Of a stretch of DNA of 64,000 nt, positions 17,503-25,284 are shown piece by piece. Location: positions 62,001-126,000 of the forward strand of contig SUST01000004.1 in NCBI GenBank assembly GCA_015063285.1. Reading direction: 5' to 3'. The notes under the pieces are model-generated. The model searched no databases, had not been told where the DNA came from, and saw nothing but the letters and a program-made list of their open reading frames with translations. Made by a program: the position numbers and the translations under genes. Each line of letters starts with the position of its first letter. The first letter of the stretch is position 1. Source of the stretch: Thermoplasmata archaeon. Lineage in GTDB: Archaea > Thermoplasmatota > Thermoplasmata > Methanomassiliicoccales > Methanomethylophilaceae.

Positions 17503-17874
17503 TCAGAATTCGTAGAAACCAGATTGGTCTCTGTTGCGGTATTCGTGCTTTTCGTAGTATCCGATGAGTTCGCCTTCGTCGTTGCGCAAGGCTATCATGT
17601 AGACATCCTTGTTCTGAAGGTTGTTGTAGAATGTGTGGACCTTATTATGGTCCTTACTGGAAGCGAACCAGTCGACGACTTTGCGTATGATCTCGTTGGA
17701 TTTGCCGCTGTGGCAGTCGAAAATGTGAAGGCCGATGATCCCGGCACCGCCGCGTTCGCTGTATTCCTCGATGGCCGCCGGGTTCATGTAGACCACGATG
17801 TGCATCGTGTCGCATATTACGACAGGTGCATCATCCTGGTCCACGATACTTTTGAAGAACGGGGAGAGATTCAT
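17503..17874 (-). CDS. Small single PAS-domain protein
   Basis: 123 residues, essentially one PAS domain: 'DQDDAPVVICDTMHIVVYMNPAAIEEYS', 'GAGIIGLHIFDCHSGKSNEIIRKVVDWF' and 'VYMIALRNDEGELIGYYEKHEYR' cover the core strands and the ligand helix. It resembles the PAS domain of DUF438 proteins, which often bind haem or flavin, but no diagnostic residue can be assigned from reading. No output domain is attached. The start lies two bases after the stop of the membrane HTH regulator, so it is probably a partner of that protein. Confidence 0.8.
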   Translation of the reverse strand: MNLSPFFKSIVDQDDAPVVICDTMHIVVYMNPAAIEEYSERGGAGIIGLHIFDCHSGKSNEIIRKVVDWFASSKDHNKVHTFYNNLQNKDVYMIALRNDEGELIGYYEKHEYRNRDQSGFYEF

Positions 17875-17876
17875 GT

Positions 17877-20321
17877 TTAGTGGAATCCCTTTTCCTTACT
17901 GTCAACGTGTATGTCCTCTCCGGGGATGACATCGATGATGAATCCGCCGTCCTGATCCTGCTCGACGAGTTTGCCGTTGACGTATACCTCGGCATTCCTG
18001 TCGTCCGCTGGTTTCAGGGTTATGGTAGGGACGTCCCCGTCAATGACGAACTCGTCAGCTACCTTTTCGCCGCTGAAGTAGTATTCCCTTCCGTCGTCGA
18101 TGTAGACTGTGTTCGTTCCGACAGGGGTCTCGATGACGTCGAGCATCCCGTAGGTGATGTTGCTGCGGGTGACGCTGGGGAGGTAGGCACCGCCATCCTC
18201 CGAAACGATCCTGAAGCCAGCCTCGGTTATGACGAACACAATCTGGTTGTGGGGTGTCACATAGAGGCCGGAGGACATCTCTTCGTACTCCGATGCTCCT
18301 TTGAAGGTCACAGGCGTGTTGCTGTCGATCTTCTTGTCGGAGCAGTAGATCGAGAAGTCGTACCTGCTGTCGTTCTTCAGGTAGGAGATGTCGATCAGAG
18401 GCTCGATGGTGAGGTTCGAGTTCATCGTAAGGCTGTACGATCCGTCGCCTTCAGGTTTGATCAGATACGCAACACCGCTGTTCACGTATCCGATGTTCTG
18501 AGGTTCGTCGAGCACCATTGTGATGGCGGTACCAGATTCAAACACATAGGGCGAAGCGAGTTCGACCCCGTCCGCATCATAGACCGTCGCATCGATGCTG
18601 TCGTCTATGGTAAGACTGAATGTTCCCGCGTCGTTCTCGTGACTCATGCCGAAACCGAAGATAACGACTCCGAGCAGAAGGGCCATGAACACACCTGCAG
18701 TGATGTACCTGACCGCCCTAACGGGCTGTTCGGATTTCTTCTTGCTGCGGTTTAGCAGGGCCGTCTTGACCGACGATGTACGTTTCTTGGGTGCGGCGGC
18801 CGCCGTGAGGTCGTCGACCATGACTCCCTTCACGGGCGTCATGCTGAGAGCGGGGTAGATCTCCTTGAAAGAGATGTTCTCTCCCTCGGGCTTCTCATCG
18901 GTACTCCTGACGAATATTCCGCTGCTAGCCATCTCCAGTCCCTGGTGGGCCATTCCCTTGATGAACGTCATCGCCTGCGACATCTCCGACTCGGGGTCGG
19001 TGCTTGTGATGCCGATGGTCAGCGGGTAGATTGAAACTATGCTGAGCGACAGTCCGATCGCCTTTGCGATGTCGGACATGTTTCCGAAGTAGGTGTCGAA
19101 GTTGCCCTGGACACTGACGTCACCTGTGGCCCTCATGTATTTGGCACCGAGGACGACCATTAGGTATTCGGAATCGAATCCCAGCTTCTTGAGGTAGGCC
19201 AGTGTGTAAAGGAGCTGACCTTCCATGAATGAACCTTCCTTGTCCTTGACGATGTCGAGCACGTTACGAAGCTCCTCGTTGTCCGTCGAGATAGGGCGCG
19301 ACTTCTTGAGAAGTATTGAACATGCGAGGCCGTAGTATGCCGATCCGGATTCTGAGTAGAATACCGAGATGACACCTTCCTCGACCATCCTGAGAAGGTT
19401 CGATGTAATGGTGGATCTGGGTGCGTCCACCTTGTTGACTATATCTGTGATGCACAGGGGCCTCTCGTAGATCGAATCGACTATTTCGATCTGGACGTCG
19501 CTTGTCATGAGACCTGCTGCGCCGTCCACGTCCACCATCATGAAGCGCTCTGTATCCTTGTGTTGCATCGTGGTGTTGATGTAGGGCTCCTCAGATTTCT
19601 CGCAACGGTCCATGACGACTTTTACCATTGTATCGGAGCCGTTGAAGTTCTCGATACTGGTGATCTTGTGGCATCTGCCTGTTGCGTTCTCGATGAGCCT
19701 TATCACGAACTGCATCAACGTGGGCGTCCTGTCGATGATGCCTTCATCGCCGGTCATGACGAGAGTGAGCGGCGAGGATGCGAATAGGGTGAAGTTGTAA
19801 CCGGTTAGTTTCGCGAAGATGTCCCTAGCGTTCATGATCGCGTCTTCGAACCCGACCTTCTCTACCTCGACGGCATCAGCTAAGGCATTTGCGTACTTCA
19901 TCCTCAAAGGATCGATGTTGACACCAATCTCGGATGTGTAGCAGTCCAGCATGTTGGCCAGAGATGATAGTCCCTTGTAGTTCTTCAAGGGATCCACGAA
20001 GGTCTTGTCGGAGATGCTCTTGAGCCTATCATTAGTCTCCGATGAACTGGCCAGCACCTTTGCACTGGTGGAGTAGTAGACCGTCTTCTTGTCGGAGTCC
20101 GGTTTCGTCCTGTCGATTATACCCGATTCTGACATCTTGTCTATGACGAAGTGCAGGGATGAGGAACTCAATCCCAGCTCTGCGGTAAGGTCACTGGGCC
20201 TCTTCATTCCGCCTACCAGACTCTGGTAGACTGAGATCTGAAGGGGGTCAGTTAACGGAACCACACCCTTGTCGGTGAGCAGGATGCAGAAGTTGCGCAA
20301 ATACTCGTCTTGTGCGCCCAT
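17877..20321 (-). CDS. Membrane-anchored double winged-helix regulator with extracytoplasmic domain
   Basis: 814 residues. Two winged helices on the cytoplasmic side, at about 30-85 ('KRPSDLTAELGLSSSSLHFVIDKMSESGII') and 285-345 ('LCITDIVNKVDAPRSTITSNLLRMVEEGVI'), each followed by an alpha/beta region. A basic stretch precedes one membrane helix at about 540-562 ('YITAGVFMALLLGVVIFGFG'). The last 250 residues are beta-rich and outside the cell. It looks like a one-component signal transducer: outside sensing, inside DNA binding. The architecture up to residue 500 parallels the soluble protein at 6712-8199. It leads an operon with the PAS and zinc-ribbon proteins. The stop is TAA, uncommon here. 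Confidence 0.75.
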   Translation of the reverse strand: MGAQDEYLRNFCILLTDKGVVPLTDPLQISVYQSLVGGMKRPSDLTAELGLSSSSLHFVIDKMSESGIIDRTKPDSDKKTVYYSTSAKVLASSSETNDRLKSISDKTFVDPLKNYKGLSSLANMLDCYTSEIGVNIDPLRMKYANALADAVEVEKVGFEDAIMNARDIFAKLTGYNFTLFASSPLTLVMTGDEGIIDRTPTLMQFVIRLIENATGRCHKITSIENFNGSDTMVKVVMDRCEKSEEPYINTTMQHKDTERFMMVDVDGAAGLMTSDVQIEIVDSIYERPLCITDIVNKVDAPRSTITSNLLRMVEEGVISVFYSESGSAYYGLACSILLKKSRPISTDNEELRNVLDIVKDKEGSFMEGQLLYTLAYLKKLGFDSEYLMVVLGAKYMRATGDVSVQGNFDTYFGNMSDIAKAIGLSLSIVSIYPLTIGITSTDPESEMSQAMTFIKGMAHQGLEMASSGIFVRSTDEKPEGENISFKEIYPALSMTPVKGVMVDDLTAAAAPKKRTSSVKTALLNRSKKKSEQPVRAVRYITAGVFMALLLGVVIFGFGMSHENDAGTFSLTIDDSIDATVYDADGVELASPYVFESGTAITMVLDEPQNIGYVNSGVAYLIKPEGDGSYSLTMNSNLTIEPLIDISYLKNDSRYDFSIYCSDKKIDSNTPVTFKGASEYEEMSSGLYVTPHNQIVFVITEAGFRIVSEDGGAYLPSVTRSNITYGMLDVIETPVGTNTVYIDDGREYYFSGEKVADEFVIDGDVPTITLKPADDRNAEVYVNGKLVEQDQDGGFIIDVIPGEDIHVDSKEKGFH

Positions 20322-20383
20322 ACATCACTGTATTTGTTTGTATTATTTTAAAGACCACTGTTTTTGGTCAGTAAAATCACAAA

Positions 20384-21007
20384 TCAAAGACGAGCCTTTA
20401 ATATGAGGTCTCTGAGGTCGTGTGCGGCTTTTTTCACGTCATCCTGTGCCACAACGGCAGAAACAACTGCTGCGCAGTCTGCTCCCGCCCTTATGACTGA
20501 CTGTATGTTTCCCTGGTTGATCCCGCCTATCGCGACGATAGGGATGTCTACAGCCTGCCTTATCGTGAATATGGCGTCGAGTCCCAATGATTGTGTGGCA
20601 TCGGGCTTGGTCGAAGTGGCGAAAATCGATCCCACACCTACGTAGGACGCCCCTCCCGCCTCTGCTTTCTTGGCCTCTTCTACCGTTGTGACCGATATGC
20701 CTATGATCTTGTCCGACCCCATCAGATCGACCGCTTCCTCAAGAGGCATATCCGACTGTCCCAGATGAACCCCGTCTGCGTTCGATTCTATTGCAACTTC
20801 GATGTTGTCGTTCACTATGAAGAATTTGTTCATTTCATCGGCGATTTTCTTGATCTGCAGAGCATCTCTGAGCATATCCTCCTTAGAAGCATTCTTCATC
20901 CTCAGCTGTACGACGTCCGCTCCTCCCTCATAGGCCAGTCTGGCGATTTCCATGTTGGAGCGTCCTTTCGACAGCGATTCATCAGTGACGACATACAGGT
21001 CGAACAT
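20384..21007 (-). CDS. thiE: Thiamine-phosphate synthase
   Basis: Joins HMP-diphosphate and thiazole phosphate to thiamine phosphate. 207 residues, TIM barrel: 'LYVVTDESLSKGRS', 'VQLRMKNASKEDMLRDA', 'FIVNDNIEVAIESNADGVHLGQSDMP', 'IGISVTTVEEAKKAEAGGASYVGVGSIF', 'IPIVAIGGIN'. An upstream ATG at 21079 is in frame, but a TATA block at 21084-21093 is only about 10 bases before it, so the transcript should begin downstream and the ATG at 21007 is favoured. The window also codes a ThiN domain with the same activity. Confidence 0.9.
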   Translation of the reverse strand: MFDLYVVTDESLSKGRSNMEIARLAYEGGADVVQLRMKNASKEDMLRDALQIKKIADEMNKFFIVNDNIEVAIESNADGVHLGQSDMPLEEAVDLMGSDKIIGISVTTVEEAKKAEAGGASYVGVGSIFATSTKPDATQSLGLDAIFTIRQAVDIPIVAIGGINQGNIQSVIRAGADCAAVVSAVVAQDDVKKAAHDLRDLILKARL

Positions 21008-21083
21008 GAATCTGCCATGTCCGGTCGGATAGATAACACGTTCTGTGCCTTCTTTCTTCTTTGTAAATAATAAAGGCATAGGA

Positions 21084-21093
21084 CTTTTATATG
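21084..21093. promoter_or_regulatory. Shared TATA block between thiE and the FKBP gene
   Basis: 'cttttatatg' is TATA-like on both strands. For the FKBP gene it lies about 30 bases before ATG 21121, typical of a leaderless archaeal gene; for thiE it lies about 80 bases before ATG 21007. Confidence 0.5.
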
Positions 21094-21120
21094 GGGTTTC
21101 AAATCGGTTGCTCGGTTAAA

Positions 21121-22005
21121 ATGACTGGCGAAAATACTGCCAAAAAGGATAGAGACCCGATTTTTACAATCTGTCTCGCGATATTCCTGGTTGCAGCTGT
21201 CATCGCTCTCGGTTCGTTCGTTGTGAAGGAATACTTCCCCAGCGGAGACGAGACGGCATCAACTGGAGACACAGTGACTGTAGACTACATTGGAACGTAT
21301 TATGACGCATACGGAGAGAAAAACGCTGTAGTGTTCGACACAAACATCTCCAGCATCGGCAACGATGACGATATTCAAAAGTCAAACGATTGGACTGAGA
21401 AGACTACCTATAGCGGTCTGAAGTTCAAGATCGGAGACAAGACAATGCTCGAAGGGTTCGAGAACGCTGTTATCGGACACAAGGTCGGAGAGACCGTTAA
21501 AGTGTACCTTACAGCATCCGAAGGATATGTCGGACCTTCAACAGAGGGAAAGATGAGTACAGTCGGAAACATGATCGAATCCACTCAGTTCGTCTCCAAG
21601 AAGGGCTTCTCGGAGATGTATCCCGACATCACACTCGAAGAGGGAAAGGCAATATCTTTCGAGTCCAAGTATAAGTTCCCTGCACAGGCCATCCTTACCA
21701 ATTCAGGAAGGGATGTTCTGGTCACATACTTCCCTGTTGTTGGAGAGACCTATGAGGCCTACAAACAGGGAGAGACCACCGTTGAATTCAAGGCAACCAG
21801 TGTAGGCGACATCATCGTGTTCGATATTATCATCAAGAACACCGTGACCGTCGATGACGAAGGCCACATCCAGATGATCAAACTCGAGCTTGAGGATAAC
21901 ATATACATAACCGCTGTCAACGGTACCGAGATCACATATAAGACTGGATCCGAGAAGATCAACCAGCCTTTGTATTTCGAGATCAAGATTACCAACATCG
22001 AATGA
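21121..22005 (+). CDS. Membrane-anchored FKBP-type peptidyl-prolyl isomerase
   Basis: 294 residues. A short cytoplasmic N-terminus is followed by one hydrophobic helix (about 14-38) that anchors the protein with the rest outside. The FKBP core has 'GDTVTVDYIGTYYDAYG', 'VVFDTN', 'KFKIGDKTMLEGFENAVIGHKVGETVKVYL' and an insert-in-flap region after 'ASEGYVG'. About 130 extra C-terminal residues are beta-rich. Probable role: folding of exported proteins. Start at 21121 is set by the TATA block 30 bases upstream; a further in-frame ATG at 21091 lies inside that block. Confidence 0.85.
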   Translation: MTGENTAKKDRDPIFTICLAIFLVAAVIALGSFVVKEYFPSGDETASTGDTVTVDYIGTYYDAYGEKNAVVFDTNISSIGNDDDIQKSNDWTEKTTYSGLKFKIGDKTMLEGFENAVIGHKVGETVKVYLTASEGYVGPSTEGKMSTVGNMIESTQFVSKKGFSEMYPDITLEEGKAISFESKYKFPAQAILTNSGRDVLVTYFPVVGETYEAYKQGETTVEFKATSVGDIIVFDIIIKNTVTVDDEGHIQMIKLELEDNIYITAVNGTEITYKTGSEKINQPLYFEIKITNIE

Positions 22006-22016
22006 CCAGTCATTTT

Positions 22017-22042
22017 CCCCGGGCTCAGCCCGGGGTTCTTTT
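22017..22042 (+). terminator. Strong hairpin terminator after the FKBP gene
   Basis: CCCCGGGCT/GCCCGGGG-type stem with a two- to three-base loop, followed by 'ttctttt'. Confidence 0.8.
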
Positions 22043-22086
22043 CACTGAATAAACATCTTACCGGTTGCTTTTTGTTGATTGTTTTT

Positions 22087-22134
22087 CATTAATGTTGAGA
22101 GATTCAACATAATAACTAGTTCGTAACTAGTTCG
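22087..22134. repeat. 48-bp upstream repeat, copy A
   Basis: Contains the inverted repeat TGTTGA-N5-TCAACA and then two tandem copies of TAACTAGTTCG. The same 48 bases recur at 22176-22223 with four differences, all inside the spacer of the inverted repeat. Both lie before the AlbA_2 regulator gene. Confidence 0.85.
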
Positions 22135-22175
22135 GAATTTTGTTATCAAAATGGCATTTTTATTGAGTTTCAATC

Positions 22176-22223
22176 CATTAATGTTGATGATTTCAACATA
22201 ATAACTAGTTCGTAACTAGTTCG
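22176..22223. repeat. 48-bp upstream repeat, copy B
   Basis: Second copy of the element at 22087, with a start-to-start distance of 89 bases. It ends about 38 bases before the ATG at 22261, adjoining the TATA-like 'ggtttaatag'. Probable operator pair. Confidence 0.85.
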
Positions 22224-22240
22224 AAATAGGTTTAATAGTA

Positions 22241-22257
22241 TTGGAGATATACTCCAA
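22241..22257. promoter_or_regulatory. Inverted repeat directly before the AlbA_2 gene
   Basis: TTGGAG-ATATA-CTCCAA ends three bases before the ATG at 22261, within the expected transcription start region. Possible operator or start-site element. Confidence 0.5.
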
Positions 22258-22260
22258 CTA

Positions 22261-23571
22261 ATGGATGATGTAGAATCCCTCAGTGTCACCGTTGAAAGCG
22301 AATCGGTAGAATTCGTTCCGGATATAGCTCATCTTGATGAAGCGTCCAAATCATTGGCCGCTATGCTGAACAAAGGGCATGAGGGGACCGTTTATTTCGG
22401 TGTCGATGACAACGGAAAGATAATCGGTCTCGAGGTGGACAGCGGAACGATAGAGGGGATCAGGGGTTTCTTCACAGGTATCATCGCACCCTTTCCTGTA
22501 TTGGACATAGATCTTCGTGTGAATAAGAGCGGGAACCGTTACATCGTTCTATCAGCAAAGGGTAATGTCGTGCCGTATTCTTGTGATGGACGCTATTACA
22601 TCAGAAGAGGAAATGAAAACGTACTGGCAGGGGCAGATGCAATCGCCCGTCTGGCGCTATCAAGGGGTCTGGACCCTCTTAAGGATACGCCGTCGGCGTT
22701 CCAGGAACTGACCTTCAACTATCTGCTGGGGATGTTAATCTCATACCGTATATATCCTCATCAAGGCGGATTGTTCGACAGTTACAACATGCTTGATATG
22801 GACGGAAGGTTCAATCTTTTGGGATATCTACTGTCGGATCAGAACGTCCTTCCGATGCAGATAATAGAGTTCAGGGGCAAGGACAAGGGATTCATCTACA
22901 AGAAGCTGGATTACGGGGGGCAGAGCATAATCGGTTCCTTCACAAGAATATTGGATGCCATGAACGGATACATGTGCAACGGAACTGATGAAGATGGTAA
23001 CAATGTGGCCCTTTTCGATTTCGCAGCATTCCAGGAGGCTTGGGTAAACGCATGTATCCATAATGCTTGGTGGAATATGATTCCTCCTTCGGTGTTTGTC
23101 TTCGATGACAGGATAGAGGTCACCTCCTTCGGCAACATCCCTTATGCGCTGTCCTTGGAGGATTTCTACACAGGTGATTCATTCCCGGTCAACCAGTCCC
23201 TTTTCGAAGTATTCGCGGAACTTCATTTCATCGGAGACGGGGGTCACGGGGTTCCGCTGATCGTCAACAGTTGCGGCAGAGATGCATTCCGTTTCACCGG
23301 CAGCAATGTCATCGTTACGATCCCGTTCCGTTTCAAACCGCCTTTCGTTGAATACAGGGAGGCAAGGGACAGGAGCAGAAGCGATCTGGACCATCTGAAG
23401 CAGGGTATCCTCAATTATCTGGAGAGGAACCCTCGTGCAAAGTTGAGCGAGGTCTCTGAAGCATCCGGTATCTCGCTATCTTCGGTGAAGAAGATCGTTA
23501 CCTCATTGAAGGCAGACGGACTGCTGGACAACACCGGTACGAACAGGAACAGTCAATGGGTAATCCGTTGA
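22261..23571 (+). CDS. AlbA_2 (Schlafen/divergent AAA-4 type) DNA-binding regulator
   Basis: 436 residues. N-terminal AlbA_2 domain with 'SVEFVPDIAHLDEASKSLAAMLNKGHEGTVYFGVDD' region and 'GKIIGLE', a middle ATP-binding-like C-terminal block ('NPRAKLSEVSEASGIS' follows it), and a C-terminal winged helix ('KLSEVSEASGISLSSVKKIVTSLKADGLL'). Family members are transcription regulators or antiviral factors; many are laterally transferred. It is leaderless (TATA-like run 30 bases upstream) and preceded by several repeats that may be its own operators. No neighbouring defence genes are seen. Confidence 0.8.
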   Translation: MDDVESLSVTVESESVEFVPDIAHLDEASKSLAAMLNKGHEGTVYFGVDDNGKIIGLEVDSGTIEGIRGFFTGIIAPFPVLDIDLRVNKSGNRYIVLSAKGNVVPYSCDGRYYIRRGNENVLAGADAIARLALSRGLDPLKDTPSAFQELTFNYLLGMLISYRIYPHQGGLFDSYNMLDMDGRFNLLGYLLSDQNVLPMQIIEFRGKDKGFIYKKLDYGGQSIIGSFTRILDAMNGYMCNGTDEDGNNVALFDFAAFQEAWVNACIHNAWWNMIPPSVFVFDDRIEVTSFGNIPYALSLEDFYTGDSFPVNQSLFEVFAELHFIGDGGHGVPLIVNSCGRDAFRFTGSNVIVTIPFRFKPPFVEYREARDRSRSDLDHLKQGILNYLERNPRAKLSEVSEASGISLSSVKKIVTSLKADGLLDNTGTNRNSQWVIR

Positions 23572-23579
23572 TTTAGATA

Positions 23580-24866
23580 TCAGAGGATGCTGTCCAGTTT
23601 GTTCATCATCAGCTCAGGGTTCCTGGCGATGAGCCTAATGATCCTGTCCTTCTTTGAACCTTTATCCACAATGGCGTCAGGGATCTTCCCAGCTATGTCG
23701 ATGGCCTTCTTGGTGGCCTCAGCGACCTTGTCCTTGGGCATCTCTATGGTGACAGCGGTCATCCCGACCTCCTCCATGACATCGAGGATGTCCTGACGAT
23801 ATGCTAGGCTCATGATGCATCTGGACTTAGGTTCGTGCTTCATGATCTCCATGAGTACGTAGGACAGATGCTCAGCGGCACCGAATTTGGCAGGTCCTCC
23901 CTTCTTCAGGATACCGTTGTGGACAAACAGCCTCTTGTCGATCGCAGCGATCTCCTCCGGTCCTGCAGCATCCTTGAGAGCGTATGCGATGTTCATTCCC
24001 GTTTTGGGAACGAATTCGTTGGGGACCAGGTCGACGATCCTGTTGGCAGCGCCGTCCAGGGCATCCAGGATCTTGAATTTGTCCGAGTCGCCTTTGAGCT
24101 TGACCATCGGGTTGACGACCACATCTCCCTTTCCTATAGGGTATTGGGTAGCTATGGACTCCTGAATCAGTTCCCTTGACTTCATCACCGCGTTCACGAT
24201 GTCAAGTCCCTTGGCCATGTTGGCAGTGATGAACGCAGACAGACAGCATCCGCTTCCATGTCCTGATTTGGCCAGGCGGGGGTATTCGAGCTTGTTGAAT
24301 TCTGACGATAGGTAGAGGTAATCTGTCACCTTGGGGCCGTTGAGGTGGCCTCCTTTGAACAGAACTGAGGATCCCTGTTTGCCGATGAGTTCGCAGGCCA
24401 ACGTGATGTCGTCCTCATTCTTGATCTTCATACCGGCGAGGATCTCTGCCTCGAACCTGTTGGGGGTAACCAATTCACAGATTGGAAGGAGTTTCTTCTT
24501 CAATGCTCTGACGAAGTCATCGTCACAGAGGGAGCATCCGGTTCCGGATACCATGACCGGATCCACAATGAGCGGGACGTCATGGTCCTCGAGGATGTCC
24601 GATACGGTCTCTACTATCTCTGCGCTGTACAGCATACCGGTTTTGACTGCCTTTATATCGCAGTCTTTCAGCACCGATTCGAGCTGGGCCTGTATGAAAT
24701 CTACAGGCATTGGGAAGATGCCGTCGACGCCCTGTGTGTTCTGGGCGGTGACAGCTGTGATCACGGAAGTGGCGTGTACTCCGACGACCGCCATGGCCTT
24801 GATATCCACTTGGATACCTGCACCGCCGATGGAGTCCGAGCCAGCCACTGTAAGAGCTGTTCTCAT
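23580..24866 (-). CDS. thiDN: Fused HMP(-P) kinase / ThiN thiamine-phosphate synthase
   Basis: 428 residues. Residues 1 to about 258 are ThiD, which phosphorylates HMP and HMP-phosphate: 'ALTVAGSDSIGGAGIQ', 'MVSGTGCSLCDDD', 'KSGHGSGCCLSAFI'. Residues about 260-428 are a ThiN domain ('FVPKTGMNIAYALKDA', 'GGPAKFGAAEHLSYVL'), the archaeal alternative to ThiE. With ThiE and ThiM also in the window, the coupling step appears doubly encoded. ThiD-ThiN fusions are common in archaea. It is divergent from the gene at 24919. Confidence 0.93.
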   Translation of the reverse strand: MRTALTVAGSDSIGGAGIQVDIKAMAVVGVHATSVITAVTAQNTQGVDGIFPMPVDFIQAQLESVLKDCDIKAVKTGMLYSAEIVETVSDILEDHDVPLIVDPVMVSGTGCSLCDDDFVRALKKKLLPICELVTPNRFEAEILAGMKIKNEDDITLACELIGKQGSSVLFKGGHLNGPKVTDYLYLSSEFNKLEYPRLAKSGHGSGCCLSAFITANMAKGLDIVNAVMKSRELIQESIATQYPIGKGDVVVNPMVKLKGDSDKFKILDALDGAANRIVDLVPNEFVPKTGMNIAYALKDAAGPEEIAAIDKRLFVHNGILKKGGPAKFGAAEHLSYVLMEIMKHEPKSRCIMSLAYRQDILDVMEEVGMTAVTIEMPKDKVAEATKKAIDIAGKIPDAIVDKGSKKDRIIRLIARNPELMMNKLDSIL

Positions 24867-24918
24867 TATCTGACTGTAAGAAAAGGAATTAAATAAAGTG
24901 TTACAAGTTCCCTTGTCA

Positions 24919-25284
24919 ATGAAGGTCAGCAGCGTTCATTTCATTCTCAAAGGCAAATCCGACTACAAGGACCTGGCGCCAGTGTTCCCCGACATACTCA
25001 AAATGTTCCTGGAATCCATAGACCAGATGCCCGAAGAGGAGGAACTTCTCCAGATGCTGATCGAGCTTAACACCGCTGATCTCGAGATGAACAGGAAACC
25101 CGAGGGATACAACAGGAAGGGAAAGGTCAGACTCGTCTTCCCCATGGATTCCAAGGAGTTCTACCTCAAGACCTACAGCAAAGCTTCTGAGCTCAAACCT
25201 ATCGCGGACAAGATCAGCGAGATGCTGACCGCTGCGAAGATCAAATTCGAAGTGAAAGAGAACGACCGCGTGGATTTCGACTGA
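24919..25284 (+). CDS. Conserved-looking hypothetical protein, 121 residues
   Basis: No family recognised. The product is a small soluble alpha/beta protein: strand 'VSSVHFILKGKSD', acidic helix 'ILKMFLESIDQMPEEEELLQMLIEL', 'GKVRLVFPMDSKEFYLKTY' and final strand 'KIKFEVKENDRVDF'. The ATG at 24919 is about 25 bases after a TATA-like 'attaaataaag', so a leaderless start is likely; upstream TTG readings are less likely. It abuts the convergent argH with no gap. Confidence 0.7.
   Translation: MKVSSVHFILKGKSDYKDLAPVFPDILKMFLESIDQMPEEEELLQMLIELNTADLEMNRKPEGYNRKGKVRLVFPMDSKEFYLKTYSKASELKPIADKISEMLTAAKIKFEVKENDRVDFD

Noticed and set aside
22087-22223. CRISPR-like array
   Set aside because: Only two copies, with inner symmetry and a promoter next to them; no cas genes. 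An operator pair fits better.
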